From assembly GCF_033115175.1 (NCBI RefSeq), contig NC_084838.1:90795968-90859967 (forward strand): a stretch of DNA of 64,000 nt. Reading direction: 5' to 3'. Source of the stretch: Lepus europaeus. Its lineage: Eukaryota; Chordata; Mammalia; Lagomorpha; Leporidae. Of the stretch, positions 52,601 to 63,736 are shown piece by piece; position 1 is the stretch's first letter; each line of letters starts with the position of its first letter. The notes under the pieces are model-generated. The model saw nothing but the letters and a program-made list of their open reading frames with translations, was not told where the DNA came from and ran no database searches. The position numbers and the translations under genes are program-made.

Positions 52601-55600
52601 TCAATAATACTTTCCTCAAAGTCAGTAGCTTGTATGAATGAGAATATGAAGGTTCATATTTTTGTTTGTACTATAAGATATCAAATTTACTGTTTTAAGC
52701 CTTTTTAAGTGTATAGCAACATTAAACACATTCTCATTGCTGTGAAACATTACCACTGTCCATCTACAGAACTTTATTTTTTTTTTTTTGAAGGCACAAA
52801 GATAAATCTCTCCCATTCGCTGGTTCACTCCCCAAGTGTCTACAGTAGCCCAGGCTGAAGCCAGGACCCCAGAACTCAGTCTGGTTTTTCTGTGTGGATG
52901 ACAGGAACCCAATAACTCAAGCCGTCACCTGCTGTCTCTCAGGCTGCACATTAGTAGGAAGCTAGAAACAGGAGTGGAGCTGAGACTTGAACCCAGGCTC
53001 TTTGATTTGGGCTGCAGCTGTCTGAAGCAGTGTCTTAACCACTGCATCAGTCCATGATGGCAGAGGCAAACAAGGGTTTGGGGGGCTGCCATTGTGGCAC
53101 AGTGGGTTCAGTCGCCACTTGAAATGCTGGCATCTCATATCAGATAGCTCATTCTAACCCTGGATGTTCTGCTTCCAACTAGCTCCCTGTTAATGTGCCC
53201 TGGAAAGTAGCAGATGATGGCTCAAGTGCTTGTGCCCTGGCCATCTAGTGGGAGACCCGGATGGAGTTCCAGGCTTCTGGCTGCTACAGTCACCTGGAGA
53301 GTGAACCAACAGTTCAAAGATTCACCCTCTCACTGCCCTCTCTCTCCTTCCCCTCCTCTTCCCCTTCCCTCTCCCCTCTATTTCTCTGTCTCACTCTGTC
53401 TTTAAAATAATTAAATCTTAAAAAAAACCCTAACAGTTGGTAGTCTTTCAAATGATACAGAATATACTTAATATTTTGAAGTCCCATTAAAACGAGATTA
53501 AATTTTCACAGATCTTATACTAGTCTCATATATGCAGTGTGAGCAGTACGGAGTTAATGATAGAACCCAACACAATTATTAGCTAATATTATTTTCTGAG
53601 GAAAATAGCATGTATTCTCAATGAAGAATGGTGTTAGTATTGTTTAAAAATACTGTTCTGTTTCCTGTTTGTAATTTTTATTCCCGTTTTCTTAGATTTC
53701 CTGAGAAATCTTAGTGTAAAATGTTCTGTAATGTTTACTTATTTGAGAAATGAGCTAATTTTTGTTTTTTAATTTCCACACATCTTTTTAAATAATTTAA
53801 ATGTCTTGGGATATTAGACATTTAAATTGAAAATTCCTGAATTAGAACTGACATTTAATTTTTCACAGTATTAGAAATTATTTTAAAAGTGTTTCTAGGC
53901 TGGCGCCGTGGCTCACTAGGCTAATCCTCCGCCTTGCGGCGCCGGCACACCGGGTTCTAGTCCCGGTCGGGGCGCCGGATTCTATCCCGGTTGCCCCTCT
54001 TCCAGGCCAGCTCTCTGCTATGGCTCGGGAAGGCAGTGGAGGATGGCCCAAGTGCTTGGGCCCTGCACCCCGTGGGAGAACAGGAGAAGCACCTGGCTCC
54101 TGCCATCGGATCAGCGTGGTGTGCCGGCCGCAGTGCGCCAACCGCGGCGGCATTGGAGGGTGAACCAACGGCAAAAGGAAGACCTTTCTCTCTGTCTCTC
54201 TCTCTGTGTCCACTCTGCCTGTCAAAATAAATAAATAAATAAATAAATAAATTTTAAAAAAGTGTTTCTAAAGTAAAAATATAGTAACATGATTTGATTG
54301 TGTTTACTTTTTGTTTAAAAGATTACAGTGTTAGTAGGCACACTCATTTTGAGAAAATTCTTAGTTTAATGGGAAGAGGGGCAAAATGGGAATGGTTTGA
54401 GGGAGATTAGTGGTATTAGATGAAGAATTTGTAAGCCATTGGAGTAACTATTTCTGATGTTTGCTTTTTTAGAAAATTATTTCGAGAAATACACCCTTCA
54501 GATTCTGCAGGAGGGGAATCTTCGGAAGATCTGAGAAGTCATGTTGGACGACTAGAATCGGAACTTTCATTTCTAAGTACAGTAACTGGCATCAATATAA
54601 GGAATTACTCCAAGCAGACAGAGGACCTAACAAGCACTGAGGTGACAGAAAAGAGTAAGCGTTATTTTTTCGACTAGAAGTAGTATTGACAGTTACTTAT
54701 ATATGCACAGGAAATTGGTTCTCATAATGGTAGATTAATATTCTACAGAGTGATTATTTCGAATTTGCAGTCAGGTATCTTGAACATCATAGTATGAATA
54801 ACACTCTTGAAAACTGAGGTAAGTACTAAAGATTAGACATAGTAGCTGTCAGGAAGTACTTTAATAGTCAACTAGTAGTCATAAGTGATGAGTCATTGTA
54901 AGAAAATCACCTTTCTAATTTTTGTAGTTCATCAGGGACATGAACGCTGCCTCATCTGCAGTGCTCTACTGTAAACTGTGATAGCCTGTAGCCAAACAAA
55001 TGTCTCAGTGGCTGGACCTTTCCCCAGAAGGAAGGTTTCTGGTCCTAATGATTAAATATTATTGCCAAAGAGACACAGTGCATTAACGGGTAAAGGGAAG
55101 CTGTCTTAGGTTGGACAAAGATACATTCCTAATTCAGCCATTTTTGGAAATGCTTCCTGACTTTTCTGCTGAAATAACTCATGGAGAGGGAGAGTGACCT
55201 CAGAGCATGTTGGGCAGCTCACTGCAGAGGTGGGGAGATTGGATTACATATAGAAATGGAGTTACAGAATTTAGAGACTTAATTGCTTAAAAGGAAGTGG
55301 TAGAAAATGGAGAGTACAGAGTGAAAATAGGGCAGATGTAAGACTTTAAAAAAATTTTTTTTAAGATTTATTTGAAAGGCAGAAATAGAGTGAAGGAGGG
55401 AGAGAGAGAGAGCTTCCATCTACTTGTTCACTCTCCAGATGGCCACAATGGCCAGGCCAGGAGTTTCTTCCAGGTCTCCTGTGCAGGTACAGAGGCCCAA
55501 GCACTTGGGCTATCTTCCACTGCTCTCCTAGGCATGATAGCAGGGAGCTGGATTGGAAGTAGAGCAGCCAGGACTTGAACTGGTGCCCATATGGGATACC

Positions 55601-58600
55601 GACACTGCAGGTAGAAGCTTAACCTTCTGTGCCACAGCACCGGCCCCCACGTCTAAAACTTTTACTGGCATAAAAGTCTCAACATAAAGACTAGGCAACA
55701 GATCTTAAGAAAGCTACTGTGGCCACAGAGGGAGATTTTAGATTTCAGAGATATTGAAGAGATGAAATCCTTTTCTTCCTTCTAGGTTGTATGTGCTCAC
55801 TTTAGAAAACTTGGGTAAGATAAAAATTATAAAGAAAAAGATTTTTAAAGCCAGGAATTCAGGTAGTTGTGAGAATTTCCTGAATTGATTTGTGAAGCAA
55901 CTAGTGAGAGTAATGGCACTAGAAGAGGAATATTTTCAACAGAAATAGAATGAAGAATGACGTCAGTAGGCAAATGTGATCTAGACGTGAAATATTCCAG
56001 TCATATTAAACCGTGTAACAATATTGTGCCTTGTGTCACTTTTTTTCACAAGATGAGGTCTACGTGAATGTAGAACTGGGTGATAGTACAAAAAGATGGA
56101 ACAGCTTGATAGGCTTCACAGTTTAAAAATGCTTGAAAGCTCAGTCATATGTTACATTTTCTGTTTCTTTATAACACATAAAAGATTAGCAGCTAAAAGT
56201 AAATAGTTGTTCTTTATTTTATTTCATTTTGTTTTTTAAAGATTTTTTATTTATTTGAGAGGTAGAGTTACAGACGGAGAGACAGATGCCCGCAACGGCC
56301 AGAGCTGCACTGATCCGAAGCCAGGAGCCAGAAGCTTCTTCCTGGTCTCCCATGTGGGTGCAGTGTCCCAATCACTTGGGCCATGCTCCACTGCCTTCCT
56401 GGAAGAGGAGCAGCCACGACTTGAACTGGCGCCCATTTGGGATCCTGCACTGCAGGGATTAACCTACTGCACCACAGCACCAGACTCATAGTTCTTCTTT
56501 AGGCCAAGTGATAAACATTGTTCAAAATGATAGTTATAACACTGTATTTTGGCAACTTTTTAATCTGTTAAGCGAAGAGAAAGTGAAATAATTTGATTTA
56601 GTGTGTGTGTCAGGTGATCTGTGATGTCATCAAATTCTTAATCAACAACTATGTACTGGGTCTGGCTGAGTCACTTGATTGACTAGCAGCATTCAAAAGA
56701 CAACTGTTTAAAGTTATTCCTTTCAGTATATGTTAATTGTGCAGACACTGTTCCTCTGATGTGTAGATGCTAGGCAATCAGGTGATGTTTGTTCATTCAG
56801 CGGCATGGAGAGACAGCTCCCATCAGCTGGTACAGTTCCCAGATGCTACAAGAACTGGGGCTAGGAGCCAGGAAAGCAGTCCAGGTCTCCCACATGAGAT
56901 AGGAACTCAATTTCTTGAGCCATCACTGTGGCTGCTAGGGTCTGCCCTGGCAGGAAGCTGGAGGCCAGAGCCAACAATTGAACCGAAGCACTCAAATGTG
57001 GGACACAGATGCCTTAACTGCTAGGCTAAATTGAGTTTTAGAGCTTTTTTTTTTTTTTTTTTTTTTTAGATTTATTTATTTGAAAGCCAGAGTTAGAGAG
57101 GTCTTCGATCCGATGGTTCACTCCCCAGATGGCTGCAACGATCCGAAAGCCAGGAGCCAGGAGCTTCTTCCTGCTCTCCCATGTGGGTGCAGGGACCCAA
57201 GGACTTGGGCCATCCTCTACTACTTTCCCAGGCAACAGCAGAGAGCTGGATGGGAAGTGGAGCAGCCAGGACTAGAACTGGCACCCATATGGGATGCCAG
57301 CATTGCAGGCCTCAGCTTTACCCACTACTGCCGCCCTTTTCCCTTTCCTTTTTTTTAAGATTTTTTTTTTTTTTTTTGAAAGGCCAAGTTACAGAGAGGC
57401 AGAGGCAGAGAGAGAGAGGTATTCCATCCGCTGGTTCACTCTCCAGATGGCTGCAAAGGCTGGAACTAGGCTGATCCGAAGCCAGGAGCTTCTTCCAGGT
57501 CTCCTAGGCGGGTGCAAGGGCCCAAGGACCTGGGCCATCTTCCACTGCTTTCCCAGGCCATAGCAGAGAGTTGCATCGGAAGCCCCAGCATTAACATTTT
57601 TGAAGGCCACTTGTTTTGGTTGTCCATCAATCTTTTTGTCTTGATTTATTATTGATGAGATTAAGGCTATGCATTTTTGGCAGGAAAACTACATAAGTCA
57701 TGTTTTGTTCTTAACAGTACATCTAGTCAAGAGGCAGACGATGCTAGTTTACACCATCCTGTCCTGTTTCCCTAACTACACATTAAACCTGTCTTCCCAT
57801 TTTGAGCTCCAAGTTTACCCCTTCTGTAGAGGTACTTGATGCTGTTGTTTGAAATTGCCTTTCTAGTATTCTGTGTAAGTGGCCTTGCTTCTGGAATTGT
57901 CTCCTTGCTAACTTGGGTTTCAGTTTTCCTGGGTCTTCCAGGTCAGTTCCATTTGTCTATGTAGTTCATCTATCTGACCATAGCTTCTTTCCTTCCTCTT
58001 CTCTTTGCTCTTTTAGAAGTGTACCCTTTTAAAAATAACTTCATTAGGAGCAGGTGTTTAGCCTAGCAGTTAGGATGCCTGTTGGAATGTCTGAATCATA
58101 TTTTAGAGTGCCTGGGATTGAGTCCTGGCTCCGGATCCCAAATCCAGCTTTCTGTTAATGTAGACCCTGGGAGGTAGCAGGAGATAGCTCAAGTTGTTGA
58201 GTTCCTGCCACCCAGGTGGAATACTTGGATTGAGTTCCCTTTCTGGCTTTTTGGCTGTGGAAGCGTTTGGGCAGTGAACCAACAGATGGGAACTCTGTTT
58301 CTGTCTCTCCCTCAAAAATAAATTTAAAAAAAAAAAAAAAAGCAATGTGGCATAGAGGGTTAAGCCACCATTACAGTGCCAGAATCCCATCTCAGAACAC
58401 CTGTTCAAGGACCTGGGAAGATAGTGGAATATGAGCCATTCACACTTTTAAATGCATAAAATGTCCTATTCTTGGGATTGATATTGCAGCACATCAGGTT
58501 AAGCCGCTGCCTGCAATGCTGGAATCTCATCTGAGCACTGGTTCAAGTCCCAGTTGTTCCACTTCAGATCTAGCTCCCTGCTAATGCACCTGGAAAGCAA

Positions 58601-60163
58601 TGGAAGATGGCCCAAGTACTTACACACCTGCCACCCTTGTGAAAAACCTGGATGGAGTTCCTAGCTCTTGGCATCAGCCTGACCCAGAACTGACTATTAT
58701 GGTCACTTTCAGAGTGGGTTGGTAGATGGAAAATATCTCCCCCTTGTTCACTCTCCCCTTACTATCTTTCTCTGTTACAGTGTCTTTCAAATAAATACAT
58801 AACTCTTTTCAAAAATAACTTAATTAGCAAAACTGCATGACTCCATAAAGTCAGAATAGTGCTTACCTCTATAGGAGTAGGGTATAACTTGGGAAAGGAC
58901 ATGAAGGAACCTTATGGATACTGTAAAAATTTCTGTATTTTGAGCTGGATAGTGGTCACATGGGTAAGCATATATAAAATTACTGAGCAATATACTTAAG
59001 AATAGAACTTTTCTTTAATGGTTTATTTATTTGGAAGTCAGAGTTAGAGGGAAAAACAGAATTCTTTCATCTGCTGGTTCACTCCCCAAACAGCCACAAC
59101 AAAATCAGAAACCTGGAACACTCTCTGAGCCTCCCATGTGGATGGGAGAGACCCAAGTATTTGGGCCGTCTTTGGCTGCTTTCCCAGACACATTTATGAG
59201 GAGCTGGGTCAGAAGTGGAGCAGCTAGGATTCAAACCGGTGCTCCTATGGGAACTGGTGTTGTAGGTGATTGCTTAACCTGCTGCATCCTAACTCTGGCC
59301 CCAAGAATAGGACATTTTATGCATTTAGATGCATGCATGTTATGCCTCAGAAATGTCATTTATCACTGTCGTTTTAGTAAAATTTGTAGAAATAACACAG
59401 GTACACATGTAAATTCAGTTTACTATCTTTAACAAGAAATAGATAATGTTGAAACATTGAAAAACTTCTAATTTGGGGCCGACATCATAGCATGTCAGGT
59501 TAACCTACTGTCTGCCACATTGGCATCCCATACAGGCACCAGTTTGAGGCCTGGCTGCTCACTTCGAATCTGCCTCCTAATAATGTGACTGGGAAAGCAG
59601 TGGAAGATGGCTCAAGTGTTTGGGCCCCTTTACCCTCATGTGAGACCTGGAAGAAGCTCCGAGCTCCTGGCTTTGGTCTGGCCATTGCAGCCATTTGGGG
59701 AGTGAACCAGCAGATGGAAGATCTCTTTTTCTCTTCCTCTCTAACTCTGCCTTTCAAATAAATAAAAAGAATCTTAAAAACATTTTGTTGTTAATATAAT
59801 TCAAATTTGCCTAGGGCTTACTATAAATTTTTATGTACTTACTCAAATATATCTGTTTCTTACCATAAACTTAGGGATAATTGAGAACTAAATAGTGCAA
59901 ATTGTTACAAATTCTATTTCATAAGGATAATTTTCTGTACATTCTTCCCGAATTCTCAAATGCATATGTAAACTTTCACACATATACTCCCCATGTGGTC
60001 TAGATCCAAAATTAAATAGGCATTTGAACAAAATTGTTCTTTCCAAACTGAATACTTGTTTTTCTGATTTACAGATATAAAGAAAGTTGCACAGAAATAC
60101 AGACTATCAGGAAATTGCCACATGGTTACGTTTCAACTTGAGTTTCAGATTCTGGAAATTCAG
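49552..60163 (+). CDS. CENPP: Centromere protein P, first three coding exons (partial gene)
   Basis: CENP-P is a subunit of the CENP-O/P/Q/U/R group of the constitutive centromere-associated network at the kinetochore. Pieces 49552-49658, 54473-54654 and 60075-60163 join in frame to 126 codons. They begin MDAQRAELCALEAEVAVLRR, a coiled-coil-like start, and include GRLESELSFLSTVTGINIRN, SKQTEDLTSTEVTEK and RLSGNCHMVTFQLEFQILEI, which match mammalian CENP-P closely. The start has a good context (G at -3, G at +4). The family length is about 288 residues, so just over half lies beyond the right edge. Exon 1 is immediately followed by an L1 insertion that duplicated its splice donor. Confidence 0.95.
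49670..50067 (-). mobile_element. 5'-truncated L1 3' end inserted at the CENPP exon 1 donor
   Basis: On the minus strand: L1 3' UTR with CAACAACAGGAGCCACTGTG, the G-rich tract and ATTAAATAAAAG plus poly(A) (poly(T) from about 49668 on the plus strand). Flanked by the direct repeat AGTACGTGGCTT at 49658-49669 and 50068-50079, which contains the CENPP splice donor. Confidence 0.92.
50080..51087. other. CENPP intron 1, unique stretch
   Basis: GC content falls away from the promoter; no exon or named repeat recognised. Confidence 0.45.
51088..51402 (+). mobile_element. CSINE, plus strand, with expanded pyrimidine tract
   Basis: CAGCATCC-type body is degraded; the C/T tract at 51268-51372 is over 100 bp, several times the usual length; tail CCCTTTCAGATAAATAAAAA. 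Confidence 0.75.
51560..51778 (+). mobile_element. MIR element
   Basis: Contains GTGCTTCAGTTTTCTCCTGG, AGGACTAAATGAGTTAATAT and GAACAGTGCTTGGCTC, the MIR core and tail. CENPP intron 1. Confidence 0.8.
51828..52140 (+). mobile_element. CSINE, plus strand
   Basis: GGAGGGCACTGTGGCATAGT to GACTTTCAAATAAATAAATA. Confidence 0.87.
52177..52496 (-). mobile_element. CSINE, minus strand, with target-site duplication
   Basis: TTGACACACTTTT flanks it (about 52166 and 52497). Confidence 0.9.
52640..52778. mobile_element. Old L1M-like fragment
   Basis: Sequence around ACTGTTTTAAGCCTTTTTAA and CACATTCTCATTGCTGTG resembles the same old L1 family. In CENPP intron 1. Confidence 0.4.
52779..53055 (-). mobile_element. 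Old CSINE, minus strand
   Basis: CTCCCATTCGCTGGTTCACT to TAACCACTGCATCAGTCC. Confidence 0.76.
53080..53428 (+). mobile_element. CSINE, plus strand
   Basis: GGGGGGCTGCCATTGTGGCA to CTGTCTTTAAAATAATTAAA; long CT/CCTTCC tract. Confidence 0.8.
53898..54257 (+). mobile_element. Young CSINE, plus strand, with target-site duplication
   Basis: AAAAGTGTTTCTA at about 53885-53897 and 54258-54271. Tail is (AAAT)n. It ends about 200 bp before CENPP coding exon 2. Confidence 0.93.
54473..54654 (+). CDS. CENPP: CENPP coding exon 2
   Basis: Acceptor gcttttttag, 182 nt, donor gtaagc. It encodes KLFREIHPSDSAGGESSEDL then RSHVGRLESELSFLSTVTG and the KQTEDLTSTEVTEK block. Confidence 0.94.
54655..55351. other. 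CENPP intron 2, unique stretch
   Basis: No coding frame or young repeat seen. The same holds for 55650-56229 and 57600-58040. Confidence 0.4.
55352..55648 (-). mobile_element. CSINE, minus strand
   Basis: TTTATTTGAAAGGCAGAAAT to TGCCACAGCACCGGCCCC. Confidence 0.86.
56230..56487 (-). mobile_element. CSINE, minus strand, internally shortened
   Basis: ATTTGAGAGGTAGAGTTACA to ACCACAGCACCAGAC; the usual CTGGTTCACTCCCC block is missing. Confidence 0.82.
56785..57030 (-). mobile_element. Old CSINE, minus strand
   Basis: CTCCCATCAGCTGGTACAGT to TTAACTGCTAGGCTAAATTG. Confidence 0.68.
57043..57335 (-). mobile_element. CSINE, minus strand
   Basis: Poly(T), TTATTTGAAAGCCAGAGTTA to TTACCCACTACTGCCGCCC. 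Confidence 0.84.
57350..57588 (-). mobile_element. CSINE, minus strand, head missing
   Basis: TTGAAAGGCCAAGTTACAGA to AGTTGCATCGGAAG. Confidence 0.82.
58046..58341 (+). mobile_element. Old CSINE, plus strand
   Basis: GGAGCAGGTGTTTAGCCTAG to CCCTCAAAAATAAATTTAAA. Bases AAAAATAACTT(C/A)ATTAG precede it (about 58029) and follow the SINE block at 58813. Confidence 0.75.
58342..58437 (+). mobile_element. CSINE head fragment, plus strand
   Basis: AATGTGGCATAGAGGGTTAA to TAGTGGAATATGAGCC. Confidence 0.65.
58474..58812 (+). mobile_element. CSINE, plus strand
   Basis: GATATTGCAGCACATCAGGT to TGTCTTTCAAATAAATACAT. Confidence 0.8.
59010..59301 (-). mobile_element. CSINE, minus strand, with target-site duplication
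   Basis: TTATTTGGAAGTCAGAGTTA to CCTAACTCTGGCCCC; AAGAATAG(A/G)AC lies on both sides. Confidence 0.84.
59475..59780 (+). mobile_element. CSINE, plus strand
   Basis: GGGGCCGACATCATAGCATG to CTGCCTTTCAAATAAATAAA. It ends about 295 bp before CENPP coding exon 3. Confidence 0.85.
60075..60163 (+). CDS. CENPP: CENPP coding exon 3
   Basis: Acceptor ttctgatttacag, 89 nt, donor gtaaat, ending in phase 0. It encodes IKKVAQKYRLSGNCHMVTFQ then LEFQILEIQ. Confidence 0.94.
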
Positions 60164-60464
60164 GTAAATTAAGTAGCATTTTCTGATAAGAGATGTTTCT
60201 GCCATTACATAAATAATTCCCACCTGGTATACATCCTCTAGCATTGGCTGGGCTCATGACCCAGGGCCTCCTGGTAGCACAGATGCAGAGTGGTAAAATA
60301 AACACCCCAACAACTTCATATGATTGAGTTGCTACTGAGGAATTGGGTGCTTTGTTTTTAGACAGATGACAGGGTGCTCCACGGCTCCCAGAGCAAGCCC
60401 TTGAGACTGTGAGAAAAGTCCTGAATGCCCCTGGTTGTTAGCTGATAGACCAGCTATCTGTTGT

Positions 60465-60690
60465 CTATTGGTGACCTATTGCTGCTAAATAAATTTCTGC
60501 AGCATTTATCATATTAAAACAGCAAAAAATATTTGTTGTCTTACCCATTTTCTGTGGATTAGAAATTTAGGAGCAGCTCAATTGGATGTCCTTATTCAGG
60601 GCCCCTTATGAGGTTGTGTTCATCTGGAGCTCCATAGGCTGTTTGGGAATAGATGATCCCACAGGTTGTACTGATCTGCTGAGACACAAC
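60465..60690 (+). mobile_element. Old interspersed repeat, family not certain
   Basis: GACCTATTGCTGCTAAATAA and TTTGTTGTCTTACCCATTTT-type sequence recall a widespread eutherian repeat; I cannot name the family with confidence. Confidence 0.35.
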
Positions 60691-60734
60691 TAAAAGAAGA
60701 AGGTACCTTTGGCTAAGACTCAGATAAGATCAGG

Positions 60735-61046
60735 AAACAGAAAATAATGAAACATAGATGCAAAAATCTCAACAAGATTCTAGCCAGTCAAATCCAACAA
60801 CACATCAGAAAGATCATTTACCCAGACCAAATGGGATTTATCCCTGGTATGTAGGGATGGTTCAATATTTACAAATCAATCAATGTTACATCACATTAAC
60901 AAACTGCAGAACAAAAGCCATATGATTATCTCAATAGATAAAGACAAAGCATTTGATAAAATACAACACCCTTTCGTGATGAAAGCTCCAAGCAAATTGG
61001 GTATAGAAGGAATATTCCTCAACACAATCAAGATAATTTATGACAG
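60735..61046 (+). mobile_element. L1 ORF2 reverse-transcriptase fragment
   Basis: Encodes L1 ORF2-like sequence; an open piece includes HMIISIDKDKAFDKIQHPF and IKIIYDRW. In CENPP intron 3; 5'-truncated and internally broken, not functional. Confidence 0.85.
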
Positions 61047-61103
61047 ATGGAATGCTGGTACCACAGGCAGAGGATTAACCAAGTGAGCCACGGCACCAGC
61101 CCA
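61047..61103 (-). mobile_element. CSINE head fragment inside an L1
   Basis: Only the 5' end of a SINE (minus strand: GGGCTGGTGCCGTGGCTCAC, continuing to the repeat's A-box region) joins L1 ORF2 to L1 3' UTR. Confidence 0.75.
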
Positions 61104-61917
61104 AAAATAGCATTTTAAGTGTTAAAGTGACCTTATGGATAAGACTCAGTATTATAGTGATCATATAAATAGGATTAAGTGTCTGGTAATAACAATAGAT
61201 AGAAGTTAAAAGGAGTGAATGCTCCAACATGGGAAGCAGTCCTCACAGCAGACTCACTGAATGACAGTCGATTTAAGTTGCACTCTGACTTCAGAATCAA
61301 TCCTTAAGGCATTCTGGTCTGGCTGAGAAGCACATGAGAGCATTTCAGGAATGGAAAGCCAAGACACTGTTGCAAAAAATGTCCTACATGAAGGACCTCT
61401 GTGGGTGAGACCCAGTGGAAAGAAGCGGTCATTAGAGAAGGATGTAATTTTCTCTGAAGGAAGCAGAGAACTTCCACTTTGCTTAGGACCTTGTCTGAAT
61501 ACTGATGGAGATTGTGGATTCAGAAGGCTTCCATATCCTTGGCAGCTCATGTCGAGAGCCTCTGGTGGTCACTGAGGTCATACATAAGAGTGCTAATTGT
61601 TAAATTAACAACAGGAGTCACTGTGCACATATTTCCCATGCGGGACTTATGTTCTCAGTGAGTTGTATTATGAGAATTAACTGTAGAACTTCTATGTGTG
61701 TGTGTTTGTAGATTGTTGAAATCTTTACATAGTATAGAGTTGGTCTTTTGTGTATAAAGTTAATTGAAAATGAATCTAATTGAAGAATGGGAATGTGAGA
61801 GGGAGGAGGAGGTGGGGTGAGAGTGTAGGTGGGAAGGGGGGTTTGGTGGGAAGAATCACTATATTCCTAAAGTTGTCCTTATGAAATTTATACTCATTAA
61901 ATAAAAGGTTCCTTTGG
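61104..61917 (+). mobile_element. L1 3' UTR
   Basis: Long L1 3' UTR section with AAAATAGCATTTTAAGTG, GTCATTAGAGAAGGATGTA, AACAACAGGAGTCACTGTGC, G-rich tract and CATTAAATAAAAGGTTCC. Confidence 0.82.
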
Positions 61918-61974
61918 GAAAAATTGTTTCTCAAAAACAAAAGTGAAATTAACTCTAGATGCAATGACTTTGAA

Positions 61975-62230
61975 CAGTCCTTTTCTAAACTGTTGAGGGA
62001 CAGTTTTGTGTGTGTGTGTGTGTACAAAATTTGAACTCTTAGTATAGAGTTGGTCTTCTGTTTATGAAGTTAATTGAAAATGAATCTTAGTGGAGAATGG
62101 GACTGGGAATAGGAGGAGGAGGAGAGGTGAGAGTGTGGGTGGGAGGAATCACTATATTCTTAAAGTTGTACTTCTGAAATGCATGAAGTTTGTATTCATT
62201 AAATAAAAGGTTTCTTTGGGGGAAAAAAAA
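61975..62230 (+). mobile_element. Second L1 3' end in tandem
   Basis: Repeats TAGAGTTGGTCTTCTGTTTA, the G-rich tract and ATTAAATAAAAGGTTTC seen 300 bp earlier, with a (TG)n at 62005-62022. Confidence 0.75.
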
Positions 62231-62474
62231 AGAAAATGAACAGGCAGAGTGGTAACATGTAGTCCCATTGGCCAGCTGGCTCTGAGAAGAGTGGGATCCA
62301 GGCCAATTAGAACAGACTTAGGCTGGGCACATGCTTTGATGGCAGAGAGCTGTTTTGACTAGTTAATTTTCCCAGTGGGGCCTACAAGGAGTAAGTGCAA
62401 AGAAGAAAAATGTATAAGGGAATGACAGGCAGGCTGCCTTAGTCTCAGCTCAACAGATAACTAAAATGAATATA

Positions 62475-62787
62475 GGGGCTGGCACCGTGACTCATTGGTT
62501 GGTTAATCCTCCGCCTGCAGCGCCAGCATCCCATATGTGCGCCGGGTTCTAGTCCCAGTTGCTCCTCTTCCAGTCCAATTCTCTGCTGTGGCCCGGGAAG
62601 GCAGTGGAGGATGGCCCAAGTCCTTGGGCCCTTGCACCCGCATGTGAGACTGGGAAGAAGCACCTGGCTCCTGGCTTCGGATCGGCATAGTACCGGCTGT
62701 GACGGCCATTTGGGGAGTGAACCAATGGAAGAAAGACCTTTCTCTCTCTCTCACTGTCTAAAATTCTACCTGTCAAATAATAAAAAT
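62475..62787 (+). mobile_element. Fairly young CSINE, plus strand
   Basis: GGGGCTGGCACCGTGACTCA to CTACCTGTCAAATAATAAAA; AAAATGAAT(A/G)TA flanks both sides. Confidence 0.88.
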
Positions 62788-63359
62788 AAAATGAATGTAG
62801 AGCAGTTGTCACAGTGGCACACTGAATGCTCTTCTATGTGCTGGCGTCCAGGACTGCAGGCCAAGGCATGTTACAGAGCCATAAGCCTGTGGTCCAGGTG
62901 CATCTCTGAGAATATGAGCTCACATTGTCTAGCAACCTGCTCAGAGGTGTCCTAACAGCCTTGACCTTGCAGACTTTCTCTGCTGTGGCACTCATCTCTT
63001 TCACAGTTGCTCCGTGGGTTCTCTGGAGAGAAGTTAGGTGGTGGGCAAAATTAGTCTTATCGTTGGGAGACTTATAAATCTAACTGAAAAGAGAACGCCT
63101 GCCCTCTGGAGTGAAGCTGTACTTGCTCAGGGATTGTTTAGTATGTTGGTTAGTGGGCTATGGACTGGGAGATGATAGACTGCAGTATTTGAACTTCATT
63201 TAAATCTCACACTTAGATCACCTTAAGTCTCTTGTAGAAATCATCAAACAGTATTATGATGCCATTCTAAGATCAAGGGTGAGGGCATGGCATACAGAAC
63301 AGTTTTAATAATGCAGTGTGCTGCTGCAGCGGCAGCACCGATCCAGACCGCAATTGTTT

Positions 63360-63676
63360 TGTTTTTAAAGATTTATTTGAAAGGTAGAGTTACAGAGAGG
63401 CAGAGTCAGGGAGAGAGGGGCATCTTCCATCCGCTGGTTCAGTCCTCAAATGGCCACAATGGCTGGAGCTGAGCTGATCCGAAGCGAAGAGCTTCTTCTG
63501 GGTCTCCCACAGAAATGGCAGGGCCCAAAGGACTTGGGCCATCTTTCACTGCTTTCCCAGGCTATAGCAGAGAACTGAATCAGAAGTGGAGCAGCCAGGA
63601 CATGAACAGGCACCCATATAGGATGCTGGCACTACAGACGCTGGCTTTACCCTCTGTGACACAGTACATTCCCCAT
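63360..63676 (-). mobile_element. CSINE, minus strand
   Basis: ATTTGAAAGGTAGAGTTACA to GACACAGTACATTCCCC. Confidence 0.83.
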
Positions 63677-63736
63677 CTCAACAGTGGTTTAAGCTAATAT
63701 TTTGGTTCCCATACCACCAAATCTTGATTGCAAATT

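Larger units (their letters stand above)
58449..59327. repeat. 28-bp perfect inverted repeat (58449-58476 and 59300-59327)
   Basis: The left arm begins TAAATGCATAAAATGTCCTA; the right arm is its exact reverse complement. Each arm abuts the head of a SINE, and the two SINEs point toward each other. Confidence 0.85.
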
